Shown: piece by piece, positions 9,783 through 21,640 of the stretch
How positions within the stretch are numbered: the stretch's first letter is position 1
Layout: each line of letters begins with the position of its first letter
NCBI GenBank assembly: GCA_025175895.1
Contig: CM046008.1
Location: 26,925,255-26,989,254 of the forward strand
DNA length: 64,000 nucleotides
Direction of reading: 5' to 3'
Source: Wurfbainia villosa
Taxonomy: Eukaryota; Streptophyta; Magnoliopsida; Zingiberales; Zingiberaceae
Program-made: the position numbers and the translations under genes
Notes under the pieces: generated by a model
The model's input: only the letters and a program-made list of their open reading frames with translations
Databases searched by the model: none
What the model was told of the DNA's origin: nothing

Positions 9783-11649
9783 TGAAGGTAGGAAACTTCA
9801 CTTCCCACTTCAACTCAGTCGCTTGTTCATGGCAATCCCTTCTACACCCCCGAATAAAAAAATTTATCCTTGACATGAGGGATTACCCAAGCAACTGTGT
9901 CATCGTCGTGCTATTCGAATAGAGAAGTCACTTGAACAAACTTGTTGTTCAAGTAACCAACCTCTATTCTACGAAAAGCCGCGGAATAGACAATGTACGG
10001 ATCACCGGCTTTTGTGTGTATGTTCGGGGACCAAGTTATATTAGCCACAAAACAGAATATATCATGCATATATAATTGAAAAACAATTACAAACATGTTA
10101 CATATGAAGATAGAAAAGTGATATACCTCTCGATCTTCTATTGTATGACCTTCCTCATTATTGGACGTCGTGTGGGCGACGATCTACAAAATTTTGAAGC
10201 TCCTAGATCACCAATCTTCCTTCCTTGCTCGATCCGAACAAGAGGAAGTATAGAAACAAGGCACTTCTCCTTCTTTCAACCAACCACCAAGCTCCAAGGC
10301 AAGAAGAAGAGGAGGAAAGGAAGTGGGCGCCGGCCAAGGACTCCAAGGAATTACCCTAACCCTTGTTTCAACTTGCCAAGGAGAAGAGATTGAGGGAGTT
10401 TGGATGTAGGCCAAAGGAGGGAAGAGATTGTATGGGCGCCAGCCACCAAGGGAGAAGAAGAAGATAAGGAAAACCTTTCCATATTTGGTGCTGCTAACCC
10501 CAAACCCTAATCTCCAAGCTTGCCGCCCACCTTAACCCTAATCCTATCTCTAATGGGATTCCTTCTTGCTGCCCACCCCTTCCTCTCCTTTTATAGAGTT
10601 AGGGATAAGCCTTGTTTTAATCTCCACCATTCATTCTAGGGATTTAATCTCAACCGTCGGATTTAGAGATTTAATCTCAACCGTCGGATCTATAGATTTA
10701 ATCTCTACCTTTGGATCTAGAGTTTTGTTTCCATCCATTGGATCTAGGCTTCATGAGGTATTAATAGGCTACAATAGGGACCATGAGGAGGAGATGGATC
10801 TTGGCCACCCAATGGATCTAGCCCACATAAAGTCCGATCCATTAATGATAATCCAATCCACTAAAGGATTATCATTGATCAACCTTACCAACCCCCATAA
10901 GTTAATATGGGCTCCATATATTATTTGTACATTTTCTCCCCGTGTTTAAGATCTCTAAAGTCCATTGATTAATTAATTTACTGACCATTAATTAATCAAC
11001 ATCTAACTCTATGAGTAGTACCACTCAACCTTTTCATCATGTCGGACCAAGTCCATCTGCAGGGTTTACATGATGAACCTTATGAGCTCCACAAGGGGAT
11101 ATCATCATCCTAATATATAGGACATGGTTTTCTCCTATAATCAATGGCACACCATATAAATAATATCATTTCCCAACTTACCGAGCCTATCGATTTAATC
11201 TATAAATCTCGCCCATTGGTAAATCAAAGAAATGAATACTAAGTATATGTGCCCATTATTATATTGGGATTAAGAGTATGTATAATATAATATCTGAGGT
11301 CTGATTCGATTATGTAGTCAGCAATAAATCGAATCACCTCTAAATTGGTCTTGCTCAAAACACACAAAGTGTACTAGTGTGATTCTATGGTCAAGACAAA
11401 CCAATACCAAATCACACTACAACCATACCAATGGTTTGTCCAAAACCATCTTGGTTGTGAGCCTATACTTATACTTTACAATGAGCCGATAACATGATCT
11501 CCCGTGTGACACCACACACCATGTTATCTACAATGTAATGTATTAGACAATATTCATCACCATAAATATGCAGACAATGATCATGTGATTCTGATTTCCA
11601 AATAAAGATGTTCAAACAAAAGATAGACTTTTCAGTATACATCCCAACA
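9783..11649 (-). repeat. B2 3' LTR
   Basis: An 1867-bp LTR matching 37913-39796. It contains 27-bp minisatellite units (about 10635-10740), a minus-strand TATA box near 10596, and the AT-rich hairpin near 10972-11000. The polypurine complement ATCTCCCACTT follows at 11650. Confidence 0.93.
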
Positions 11650-12213
11650 ATCTCCCACTTATACTTAAAGACTATGTTATCCTCAAACTGCCATACATCT
11701 GATCCCCATTCCCTTCACATGCCTATCAAAAGCTCTCGCCGGAAGGGCCTTAGTGAAAGGATCTGTCACGTTATCCTACGATGCAATCTTGGCCACAACA
11801 ACTTCTCCTCTCTTTATGATTTCTCGTATCACGTGGTACTTGCGCTCTATGTGTTTACTTGCCTTATGGGCTCGTGGTTCCTTCGAGTTTGCAACTGCAC
11901 CACTATTATCACAATAAATTGTGATAGTTCTGGGCAAACCAGGAATCACATTCAAGTCTATCAAGAAGTTCCTGAGCCACACAGCTTCTTTGGCCGTCTC
12001 AGAGGCTGCCACATATTCAACTTCCATGGTAGAGTCCACCACGCATTTCTGCTTGACACTCCTCCATACAATGGCTCCACCTCCCAAAGTAAACACAAAA
12101 CCTGAGGTAGACTTACTTTTATCCCTATCTGATTAGAAGACGGAATCTGTGTAACCCACAGGAAGTAATTGGTTTGCCTGATAAACTAGCATATAATCCC
12201 TAGTCCTTCTCAG
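11650..12213 (-). pseudogene. B2 RNase H remnant
   Basis: The minus-strand frame 11776-12096 encodes a typical copia RNase H: GGGAIVWRSVKQ, STMEVEYVAASETAKEAVWL, TIYCDNSGAVANSKEPRAHK. Catalytic acidic residues of the family (E in EAEYVA-type, D in YCDNSG) are visible. The N-terminal side is interrupted at 12213 by B1; the coding continuation lies at 20646. Confidence 0.88.
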
Positions 12214-14096
12214 TGTAGGGTTTTGCTTATCAAGTCCGTGAGGGAAAACTTCGCTTCCCACTTCACCTCGGTCGTTTGTTCATGACGATCCCCTCGATGT
12301 CCCCGGATTAAAAAAATTTAATCCTAGACAAAAGGGATTTTCCAAACCACCAAGTCATCGTCGTGCTATTCGTTTAGAGAGGCCACTTGAACAAACTCGT
12401 TGTTCAAGCGACCATCCTCTATTCTATGAGTAGCCGCGGAATAGACGATGTCCGGATCGCCGGTTTTTGTGTTTCTGATCGGGATCCAATTATTATTTAG
12501 CCATATATAGATTTATATCATGCTCATAGTTGAAAAACAAAAACAAGCAAGTAACAAAAGAGAATAGAGAATAGGTATACCTCTCGATCTTCTAATGTAT
12601 GACCTTCCTCCTTTCGAACGTCGTGTGGGAAACGATATACCAAAAGTCGAAGCTCCAAGATCGAAAATCTTCCTTCCTTGCTCTTCCAAAGCAAGAGGAA
12701 GAATAGAAATAAGGTTCTTCTCCTTCCTGAAACCAACCAACAAGGATCAAAGACAATCTTTGCCGCCGGCCAACAAGGAGAAGGAGATGATGATGGAAAC
12801 CAACCAAGACACAAAGGGAAACCCCTAAGTCTTGTTTCCATCACTCAAGAAGAAGGAGAGTAGAGGTTTGGATGCCAGACAATGGCTTGAAAAGGCTGGG
12901 AAAACAAGCTAGACGCCAACCACCTTGAAGGAAGAAGAAGAAAGAAATCACCTTTATTATTTGGTGTCGCCACCCTCCATAAACCCTAACCCTAGCTTTG
13001 CTGCCAACTCCAAAACCTTAGCCTCTCTTGATTAAATCTCCACGCCAACCCATCAAGCTCCTTTTATAGAGTTAGGGATAAGCCTCCTTTTAATCTCTAC
13101 TATTGGTTCTAGGGATTTAATCTCAACCGTCGGATCTTAGAGATTTAATCTCTACCTATGGATCTAGAGTTTTGTTTCTATCCATTGGATCAAAGTTTCA
13201 TGAGGTGTTAATAGGCTACATTAGAGACCATGAGGAGGAGTTGGGTCTTGGCCACCCATGGATCAAGCCCACATAAAGTCCGATCTACTAATGATAATCC
13301 AATCCACTAAAGGATCATCTTCGATCTACCTCACCAACCCCCATATGATAATATGGGCTCCATATATTATTTGTATATTTTCTCTCCGTGTTTAAGATCT
13401 CGAATGTCCGTCGATTAATTAATTTATTGATCATTAATTAATCAACATCTAACTCCTTGAGTAGTACCACTCAACCTTTTCATCATGCCGGACCAAGTCC
13501 ACCTGCAGGGTTTACATGATGAACCTTATGAGCTCCTCAAGGGGACATCATCATCCTAATATATAGGACATGGTTTCCTCCTATAATCAACGACACACCA
13601 TATAAATAATATCATCTCCCAACTTACGGAGCCTATCGATTTAATCTATAAATCTCGCCCATTGGTAAATCAAAGAGATGAATACTAAGTATATGTGCAC
13701 GTTATTATATCGGGATTAATAACATTTACATAATAATATCTGTGGTCCGATTCGATTATGTAGTCAGTAATAAATCAAATCACCTTTAAGTCGGTCCTGC
13801 TCAATACACTCAAAGTGCACTAGTGTGATTCTATGGTCAAGTCAAACAATACCAAATCACACTACAACCATTCCGATGGTTTGTCTAAAGTCATTTCGGT
13901 TGTGAGCCTTTACTTATACTTTACAAGGAGCCGATAACATGATCTCCCGTGTGACACCACACACCATGTTATCTACAATGCAATGTATTAGACAATATGC
14001 ATAACCATAAAAATATGCAAACAATGATCATATGATTCTTATTTCAAAATAAATATGTTAATACAAAAGGTAGACTTTTCGGTATACATCCCTACA
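12214..14096 (-). repeat. B1 3' LTR
   Basis: An 1883-bp LTR, matching 18737-20645 with few differences. A minisatellite with fewer units than in the partner LTR lies near 13100-13160. A minus-strand TATA box lies near 13064. The AT-rich inverted repeat lies at 13413-13443. Confidence 0.95.
13413..13443 (-). promoter_or_regulatory. AT-rich hairpin in B LTR
   Basis: GATTAATTAAT and ATTAATTAATC are perfect arms around a 9-base loop (TTATTGATC here, TTACTGACC in other copies). It is conserved in all B LTRs, and family H shows paired changes in both arms (62996-63026). Confidence 0.6.
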
Positions 14097-14107
14097 ATCT
14101 CCCACTT
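14097..14107 (-). promoter_or_regulatory. B1 polypurine tract
   Basis: The element strand reads AAGTGGGAGAT directly before the LTR. The same sequence is found at 11650 (B2) and 63679 (H). Confidence 0.75.
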
Positions 14108-14670
14108 ATACTAAAAGACTATGTTGTCCTTAAACTACCATACATCTGATCCCCATTCCCTCCACATGCCTATCAAAAGCTCTCACCGAAAGGGCCTTAG
14201 TGAAAGGATCTGCTAGGTTATCCTTTGATGCAATCTTGGCCACAGCAACTTCTCCTCTCTTTACGATTTCTCATATCAGGTGGTACTTGCGCTCTATGTG
14301 TTTACTAGCCTTATGGGCTCGTGGTTCCTTTGAGTTTGCAACTGCACCACTATTATCACAATAAATTGTGATAGTTCTGGGCAAACCAGGAATCACATCC
14401 AAGTCCATCAAGAAGTTCCTGAGCCACACAGCTTCTTTGGCTGCCTCAGAGGTTGCCACATACTCAGCTTCCATGGTGGAGTCCACCACACATTCTTCTT
14501 GACACTCCTCCAAACAATGGCTCCACCTCCCAAAGTAAACACAAAACCTGAGGTACACTTACTGTTATTCCTATCAGATTGGAAGTCGAAATCCGTGTAA
14601 CCCACAGGGAGTAATTGGTCTGCCTGGTAAACCAGCATATAATCCCTAGTCCTTCTCAGGTACTTCAATA
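14108..14670 (-). pseudogene. B1 RNase H remnant
   Basis: The frame at 14271-14558 reads STMEAEYVATSEAAKEAVWL and TIYCDNSGAVANSKEPRAHK. An overlapping frame (14408-14668) carries the upstream part (MKYLRRTRDYMLVYQ, TSGFVFTLGGGAIVWRSVKK). One frameshift near 14490 therefore splits the domain. Otherwise it is well preserved. Confidence 0.88.
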
Positions 14671-15343
14671 TATGCTTTACCGCAGTCCAATGTCCCTATC
14701 CTGGATTACTCTGATATCTGCTGACCATGCCCACGACAAAGCATATATCTGGTCTCGTACATAGCATCGCATACATGAGGCTTCCTGCTGCCGAAGCATA
14801 AGGAACCACCTTCATCTCCTCTATCTCCTCAAATGATCTAGGACACATCTCCTTAGATAAAGGAACTCCATGTCTGAAAGGTAGAAAACCCTTCTTGGAG
14901 TTCTGCATGCTAAAACGATCCATAATCATGTCTATGTATGAAGCTTGGGATAAGCACAACATCCTTTTCCCGCGATCCCTTATAACCTTTATACCAAGGA
15001 TGTGTCCCACCTCTCCCAAGTCCTTCAGATCAAACTGTTTGGACAACCATACCCTTACATCCGATAACACTTTGATATTGTTTCCAATCACCAAAATGTT
15101 ATCTACGTATAGTACAAGAAATACCACTACGTTTCCGTCACATCTCTTGTATACACATGACCCATCTGGACTTTGAATAAATCCGTATGACTGGATTACC
15201 TCATCAAAACAGATGTTCCAAGACCTTGAAGCTTGCTTCAATCCATAAATGGACCGATTAAGCTTACATACAAGATGCTCTTTGCTAAGATATTGTATCT
15301 TTATCTTGGATTGCCTCATCATATGTCTAGGGATCAGGTTCAT
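14671..15343 (-). pseudogene. B1 reverse transcriptase remnant with internal deletion
   Basis: A 215-codon minus-strand frame (14696-15343) holds RT palm blocks: LNRSIYGLKQASRSW, VLYVDNILVIGNN, GHILGIKVIRDR, TRPDICFVVGMVSRYQSNPG. The catalytic YVDD reads YVDN, so one of the two metal-binding aspartates is replaced. The N-terminal third of RT is absent: the sequence jumps at about 15279 from the LNRSIYG side to the upstream linker. B2 retains that part at 21277-21642. Polymerase activity would be lost on both counts. Confidence 0.88.
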
Positions 15344-16000
15344 ATTCGCCAGGGACCAAATCAGAAGATTCTCTCAAGAACATGAATCTATCAGGCTGTC
15401 TCACAACTGTCCCACTACGATGAGGTATCACCTGAGTATCCTCTGTGACACACGGTGCAGTGACTTGTGGTATATCTTCTTGTACCGGTGGTACTGAAGA
15501 AGTGACTTCCCCTTTTAATTCCTCTAGAACAATTTTACTCTTGGAATTGTGGCTCATCACATAGTCTTCCTCTAGAAATCTAGCGTTCGTGCTAACGATC
15601 ACCCTCTGATCTCTAGGACTATAAAACAAACCACCTTTCGTTCCTCTAGGATAGCTAACGAACATGCGTACTTCTGTACGAGGTTCCAACTTACCAGCAT
15701 CTGCCTTCAGCACATGTGTTGGACTCCCCATATCCGAATATGTCTCAGACTAGGCTTTCGCCCAGTCCACAACTCTGTGGGAGTAGAAGACACTGATTTA
15801 GATGGAACCAAGTTCAGAATATACACTGCCGAATCTAGAGCATATCCCCAGAACGAATCTGGCAACTCAGAATAACTCATCATCGATCTAACCATCTCCA
15901 AAAGAGTCATATTCCTTCGTTCTGCTACACCGTTCTGCTGGGGTGTGCCAGGTGCAGACAATTGGGATTGAATCCCAGCCTCTGATAAGTAGTTCCTAAA
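15344..16000 (-). pseudogene. B1 integrase C-terminal half
   Basis: Two overlapping minus-strand frames. 15707-15961 reads SAPGTPQQNGVAERRN (with the third catalytic glutamate of the DDE triad) and PDSFWGYALDSAVYILNLVP. 15327-15731 continues with GSPTHVLKADAGKLEPRTEV and GGLFYSPRDQRVIVSTNARF. A one-base slip near 15720 and a stop near 15995 separate them from each other and from the core domain. Confidence 0.87.
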
Positions 16001-16975
16001 CTATCCCAAGAGGTACTCACCACCACGATCAGATCGTAGTGTCTTGATACTTTTACCTTGACGTTTCTTCACATCAGCCTTGAATTCTTTGAACTTGTCA
16101 AAGCATTCAGACTTGCAGCGCATCAGGTAAATGTATCCATATCTTGAGTAATCATCTATAAAAGAGACGAAATACTCAAAACCACCTCTAGCCTGGATAG
16201 ACATAGGACCACACAAATCAGAATGAACCAATTCTAACACATCTTTGGCTCTATACCCCTTGGCCTTAAAAGGCCTCTTGGTCATTTTACCCTCCAAGCA
16301 AGATTCACAGGTTAGAAAATCCTCCACTACTAATGAACCCAAAGGTCCATCAGCTATCAACCTTTGAATTCTGCTTAGGTTAATATGACCAAGCCTAAGA
16401 TGCCAAAGATATGTTTGGTTCATCTTCGAAGGTTCTTTTCTCTTATTGGAATTAGAAGATGAGTTATTAACTTCAATTTGTATTGTGGGAGATTTTTGTT
16501 CAAGTGTATACAAATTTCCTATCAATGTACCTGAACAGATATTCTCCCTATTCCCTTTTATAACAACTCTGTTATTAAAAGAAATAGAATATCCATCCAT
16601 AAATAATTTAGAAACTGAAATTAAATTCTTTCTAAATGAAGGTACATAAAGGGAATTTTCCAGAACCAAAATTTTATTTTTCTCAAAAGATAAATGAACA
16701 TCTCCCACTGCAACAGTCACCACCTTCGTGGCATCGCCCAAGTGCATGGTAATCTCCCCCTCAGCCAGTCGTTTGGTTTCCTGGAACCCTTGTAAAGTAT
16801 TGCAGACATGATCAGTGGCTCTCGAATCTACACACCAGGTGCCGATAGATAACACCGCTACACATGTTTCAACGACTAGACCAAAAGATATACCTTTGTT
16901 CTTGCGGTTGGTACAGTCCTTCTTCCAGTGTTCAGTCTTCTTACAAGTGAAGCACTTGCCTTTCGTCTTCTTCAC
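16001..16975 (-). pseudogene. B1 zinc knuckle, protease and integrase core
   Basis: A 324-codon frame. Near residue 8 is a CCHC knuckle that reads CFTCKKTEHWKKDC, nearly intact (C-X2-C-X4-H-X4-C). Near residue 48 the protease motif reads VDSRATDHVCN; the normal DSGAT has its glycine replaced by arginine. The pre-integrase motif LWHLRLGHINLSRIQRL follows near residue 190, then integrase core blocks HSDLCGP, FIDDYSRYGY and RSDRGGEY. This is the longest intact stretch of B1, ended by a stop right after GGEYLLG. Confidence 0.9.
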
Positions 16976-17683
16976 TCCTCCCTAAGTACCTCCCACCGCC
17001 TTCGCCCCAGTTTATTTCTTCTTCTTCTTGTCTTTCGGCTTAGAAGTAGAAACCTTTTGGGTCACCACGGCATGCACCTGAGCACTCTGATGAAATAGCC
17101 CCTCTGCCACCTAGAGTTCTGTCAGAAGCTCCGCCAATGAATACAACCTCTTGTTCATGTTGTAATTCAGGCGAAACTGCTCAAAACTCCTAGGTAGAGT
17201 CTGGAGTATGATATCGACTTGGGTTTCCCCATCGATCTCAACTCCAAGGACCTCCATCTCATTCAAATGAGCCATCATCTTGAGAACATGATCCCATACG
17301 GGTGTTCCCTCGATCATGGAGGTCGTCATCAAGTTTCTCATGGCTTCTTGCCTCGCAGCCCGATTCTGGTGTCTGAAAGGATCCTTGAGATTGAGCATCA
17401 TATCATAAGCAATGGGCATGGCTTGATGCTAATGTTGCAGTATATTTGACATAGATGCCAAAATGTAACACCATGCCATCTCTTCGGCCTTGACCCACTT
17501 CTTATAGCTCTCTCTCTCATTTTCCCCAGAATCATCTACAAGCTTGGGAGGCCACTCTTCGAGGAGTACATATTTATATTCCTCAGCAGTCAAGACAATG
17601 TCTAGATTCCTCTTCCAATCAACATAGTTGGGTCCAGTAAGTTTGTTCTCCTTCAGTATCACAGCAAGTGGGTTGAAAGTCAT
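16976..17683 (-). pseudogene. B1 gag remnant
   Basis: The start is taken as ATG 17683-17681 (MTFNPLAVILKENKLTGPNY). A first frame ends with a stop near 17429. A second (17111-17419) continues with AYDMMLNLKDPFRHQNRAAR, EGTPVWDHVLKMMAHLNEME and DIILQTLPRSFEQFRLNYNM. A stop at about 17110 and lysine-rich sequence follow towards the zinc knuckle. This is a capsid-type gag of the copia UBN2 family, typical in size, broken by two or three stops. Confidence 0.87.
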
Positions 17684-18720
17684 TTTGAAAGAAAACCTAA
17701 GAATTACATAAATCAAAACATTAGATATCAAAAAATTATTGATACTTCAAACAATAAAATTTTAAAATCAACCAACACCTCAAAACACTGAGAATATCGT
17801 ATGCCACGATAGTGTGGACGTATACGAATTCTACATTTGTAAGAGGAGGTTTTACCCATTAATTTTACTATCTTGTCAACCTAACTTTTTGACAAGTAAA
17901 ATTAATAGTTGGTTCCTCTTTGGCCCTACAAATAAAAGCAGTGACTCCGATGGGGAGGATACTTATATTTGTATCTAAGTGTTCACCATTACTCGGTACC
18001 AAGGTAATTATCTCGCGTTATGTGCCTTTCGATGAGGAAGTACACACGCTCCTTGATAATTCCCTATAACCATATTTGACCTTGTGATTCGCAAACAAAC
18101 CCATGCGATGGAGGAAGGCACTTAGAGCCAACGTGCAAGTTTGTTTGCATCACTTGTCAAATCGTAATGGAGGCCGTGGGAATTTATAGAAATTTCCCTC
18201 TCCCACTTAGTAATTTGAAATTGAGGAATTTTCCTAGTCTACGACATGCATATCAAATAAAAAGTAATAAATATGAAAAATAAATTATTTTCCAACTCTT
18301 ATGGCTTTTGTCTTCAATATGTCTCCCGTCGCAACGCCTTCTCATCCGCTCCTCCTACGCCATGTACAAGCCATCCGAAGATCCGAGCCGAGACTAAAAC
18401 CTATTTTAATTTACTTCCATCGATCCTATACTCCATGAGGGAGTGTACATGAAATCTAGATCGAAAGTAAAATAAAATAAAGAGTGGCTAAACAATGTCG
18501 TATCTAATTTACAAAAAATCAAATACTAGCCTCGTCAACCCTGAGGATTCAACAAAATATACACATACAATCACATACACACAAATGACCATAATAGTCG
18601 GATCTTATGCCTGCAACCAAAGAGTTAAACAACGCATATCCTACTATTATCTGACATATATAATATATGAAAAGTGCATAAAAAATTAATCGAATCCTAA
18701 ACACACAAAACTGGAAACCT
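17684..18720 (-). other. B1 untranslated leader
   Basis: About 1 kb between primer binding site and gag with no credible open frame; the same sequence is at 36856-37896 in B2. It contains a long inverted repeat at 17858-17906. Confidence 0.75.
17858..17906 (-). promoter_or_regulatory. Leader hairpin (B1 copy)
   Basis: ATTAATTTTACT...TTGTCAA (17858-17879) pairs with TTGACAAGTAAAATTAAT (17889-17906), about 18 pairs with a 3-4 base bulge and a 9-base loop. It lies about 175 bases upstream of gag. B2 keeps the hairpin at 37029-37077. Confidence 0.55.
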
Positions 18721-18734
18721 TGGCTCTGATACCA
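18721..18734 (-). promoter_or_regulatory. B1 primer binding site
   Basis: The element strand reads TGGTATCAGAGCCA, a perfect match to the complement of the initiator tRNA-Met 3' end, two bases from the 5' LTR edge at 18737. Confidence 0.9.
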
Positions 18735-18736
18735 AT

Positions 18737-20645
18737 TGTAAGGTTTTCCTTATCGAGTCCGTGAGGGGAAACTTCGCTTCCCACTTCACCTCGTTCATTT
18801 GTTCATGGCGATCCCCTCGATGTCCCCGAATTTAAAAAATTTAATCCTAGACAAAAGGGATTGCCCAAACAACCAAGTCATCGTCGTGCTATTCGTTTAG
18901 AGAGGTCACTTGAACAAACTCGTTATTCAAGCGACCATCCTCTATTCTATGAGTAGCCGCGGAATAGACGATGTCCGGATCGCCGATTTTTGTGTTTATG
19001 ATTGGGATCCAATTATTATTAAGCCATATAAAGATTTATATCATGCTCATAGTTGAAAAACAAAAACAAGCAAGTAACAAAAGAGAATAGAGAATAGGTA
19101 TACCTCTCGATCTTCTAATCTATGACCTTCCTCCTTTCGGACGTCATGTGGGCGACGATCTACCAAAAGTTGAAGCTCCAAGATCGGAAATCTTCCTTCC
19201 TTGCTCTTCCATAGCAAGAGGAAGAATAGAAATAAGGTTCTTCTCCTTCCTAAAACCAACCAACAAGGAGCAAAGACAATCCTTGCCGCCGACCAACAAG
19301 GAGAAGGAGATGATGATAGAAACCAACCAAGACATCAAGGGAAACCCCTAAGTCTTGTTTCCACCACTCAAGGAGAAGGAGAGGAGAGGTTTGGACACCG
19401 GACAATGGCTGGAAAAAGCTAGGAAAACAAGCTGGACGCCGGCCACCTTGAAGGAAGAAGAAGAAAGCAATCACCTTCCTTATTTGGTGCCGCCACCCTC
19501 CATAAACCCTAACCCTAGCTTTACTGCCAACACCAAAACCTTAGCCTCTCTTGATTAAATCTCCAAGCCAACCCATCAAGCTCCTTTTATAGAGTTAGGG
19601 ATAAGCCTCCTTTTAATCTCTACCATTGGTTCTAGGGATTTAATCTCAACCGTCAGATCTAGAGATTTAATCTCAACCGTCGGATCTTAGAGATTTAATC
19701 TCTACCTATGGATCTAGAGTTTTTTTCTATCCATTGTATCTAAGCTTCATGAGGTGTTAATAGGCTACATTAGGGACGATGAGGAGGAGTTGGGTCTTGG
19801 CCCCCATGGATCAAGCCCATATAAAGTCCGATCCATTAATGATAATCCAATCCACTAAAGGATCATCATCGATCTACCTCACCAACCCCCATATGATAAT
19901 ATGGGCTCCATATATTATTTGTACATTTTCTCTCCGTGTTTAAGATCTCAAATGTCCATCGATTAATTAATTTATTGACCATTAATTAATCAACATCTAA
20001 CTCCTTGAGTAGTACCACTCAACCTTTTCATCATGTCGGACCAAGTCCACCTGCAGGGTTTACATGATGAACCTTATGAGCTCCTCAAGGGAACATCATC
20101 ATCCTAATATATAGGACACGGTTTCCTCCTATAATCAACGGCACACCATATAAATAATATCATCTCCCAACTTACCGAGCCTATCCATTTAATCTATAAA
20201 TCTCGCCCATTGGTAAATGAAAGAGATGAATACTAAGTATATATGCCTGTTATTATATCAGGATTAAGAGCATATACATAATAATATCTGGGGTCCGATT
20301 TGATTATGTAGTCAGCAATAAATCGAATCACCTCTAAGTCGGTCATGCTCAATACACTCAAAGTGCACTAGTGTGATTCTATGGTCAAGACAAACCAATA
20401 CCAAATCACACTACAACCATTCCGATGGTTTGTCCAAAGTCATCTCGGTTGTGAGCCTTTACTTATACTTTACAAGGAGCCGATAACATGATCTCCCGTG
20501 TGACACCACACACCATGTTATCTACAATGCAATGTATTAGATAATATGCATAACCATAAAAATATACAAACAATGATCATGTGATTCTTATTTCAAAATA
20601 AAGATGTTCATACAAAAGGTAGACTTTTCAGTATACATCCCTACA
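18737..20645 (-). repeat. B1 5' LTR
   Basis: A 1909-bp partner of 12214-14096, starting TGTAAGG and ending CCCTACA. It is 26 bp longer, which is about one 27-bp minisatellite unit (19620-19700). GA-rich tracts (19145-19480) precede the TATA box on the plus strand and would be transcribed as R-U5 of the minus-strand RNA. Confidence 0.95.
19585..19592 (-). promoter_or_regulatory. B1 LTR TATA box
   Basis: CTATAAAA on the minus strand within CTATAAAAGGAGCTTG. The same box lies in all B LTRs (for example 38736-38743). Likely promoter of the element. Confidence 0.6.
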
Positions 20646-21640
20646 CTCAGGTACTTCAATATATGCTTTACCGCAGTCCAATGTCTCTGTCCTGGATTAC
20701 TCTGATATCTGTTGACCATGCCCGCGACAATGCAGATATCTGGTCTCGTACATAGCATCGCATACATAAGGCTTCCTACTGCCGAAGCATAAGGAACCGC
20801 CTTCATCTCCTCTATCTCCTCAGATGTTCTAGGACACATCTCCTTAGATAAAGGAACTCCATGCATGAAATGTAGAAAACCTTTCTTGGAGTTTTGCATG
20901 CTAAAACGATCCATAATATTGTCTATGTATGAAGCTTTAGATAAGCACAACATCCTTTTCCTACGATCCCTTATAACCATGATCCCAAGGATGTGTCCCA
21001 CTTCTCTCAAGTCCTTCATATCAAACTATTTGGACAACCATACCCTTACGCCTGATAACACCTTAACATTGTTGCCAATTAACAAAATGTCATCTACGTA
21101 TAGTACAAGAAATACCACTACGTTTCTGTCACATCTCTTGTATACACAAGACTCATCAGAACTTTGAATAAATCCATAAGACTGGATTACCTCATCAAAG
21201 CGGATGTTCCAAGACCTCGAAGCTTGCTTCAATCCATAAATGGACCGATTAAGCTTACATACAAGATGCTCTTTGCCCTTCGCAATGAATCCCTCTGGTT
21301 GCTTCATATAGATGTTTTCCTCAAGACTTCCATTATGGAAAGCTGTCGTGACATCCATCTGCCACACCTCATAATCTATCTGAGCTGCAATTCATAAGAG
21401 AATCCAGATAGACTTAAGCATGGCTACCAGCGAAAAGGTCTCCTCATAATCGATACCCTCTTTCTGAGTATACCCCTTCGCAGCAATCCTTGCTTTGAAG
21501 GTCTCAACCTTCCCATCTATTCCTCTCTTTCTTTTGTAGATCCACTTGCATCCAATGGTTTTTACACCATCGGGTGGTTCTACTAGCTCCCAGACCTGAT
21601 TTGAATCCATAGATTCAATCTCAGCATTCATTGCACTTCA
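20646..21640 (-). pseudogene. B2 reverse transcriptase remnant
   Basis: Minus-strand frames: 21392-21631 (VWELVEPPDGVKTIGCKWIY, EGIDYEETFSLVAMLKSI), 21026-21367 (MWQMDVTTAFHNGSLEENIY, LVLYVDDILLIGNN) and 20588-21019 (HILGIMVIRDRRKRMLCLSK, TRPDICIVAGMVNRYQSNPG). The YVDD catalytic motif is intact. At least two frame breaks (about 21020 and 21370-21390). At 20646 the coding sequence is cut by B1; RNase H continues at 12213. Confidence 0.9.

Larger units (their letters stand above)
12214..20645 (-). mobile_element. Copia element B1, complete, nested in B2
   Basis: LTRs 12214-14096 and 18737-20645, edges TGTARGGTTTT...CATCCCTACA, 5-bp duplication CTCAG (12209-12213 and 20646-20650). The interior (14097-18736) carries polypurine tract, RNase H, RT, integrase, protease, gag, leader and primer binding site on the minus strand. 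It is a close relative of its host B2 and sits in the same orientation. It lacks about 366 bp of RT compared with B2 and has several stops, so it is not autonomous. Confidence 0.95.

Noticed and set aside
10208..10430. Short frames near 10.2-10.4, 12.5-12.9, 19.1-19.6 and 38.3-38.7 kb
   Set aside because: All are the same GA-rich R-U5 part of family-B LTRs, read in several frames on both strands.
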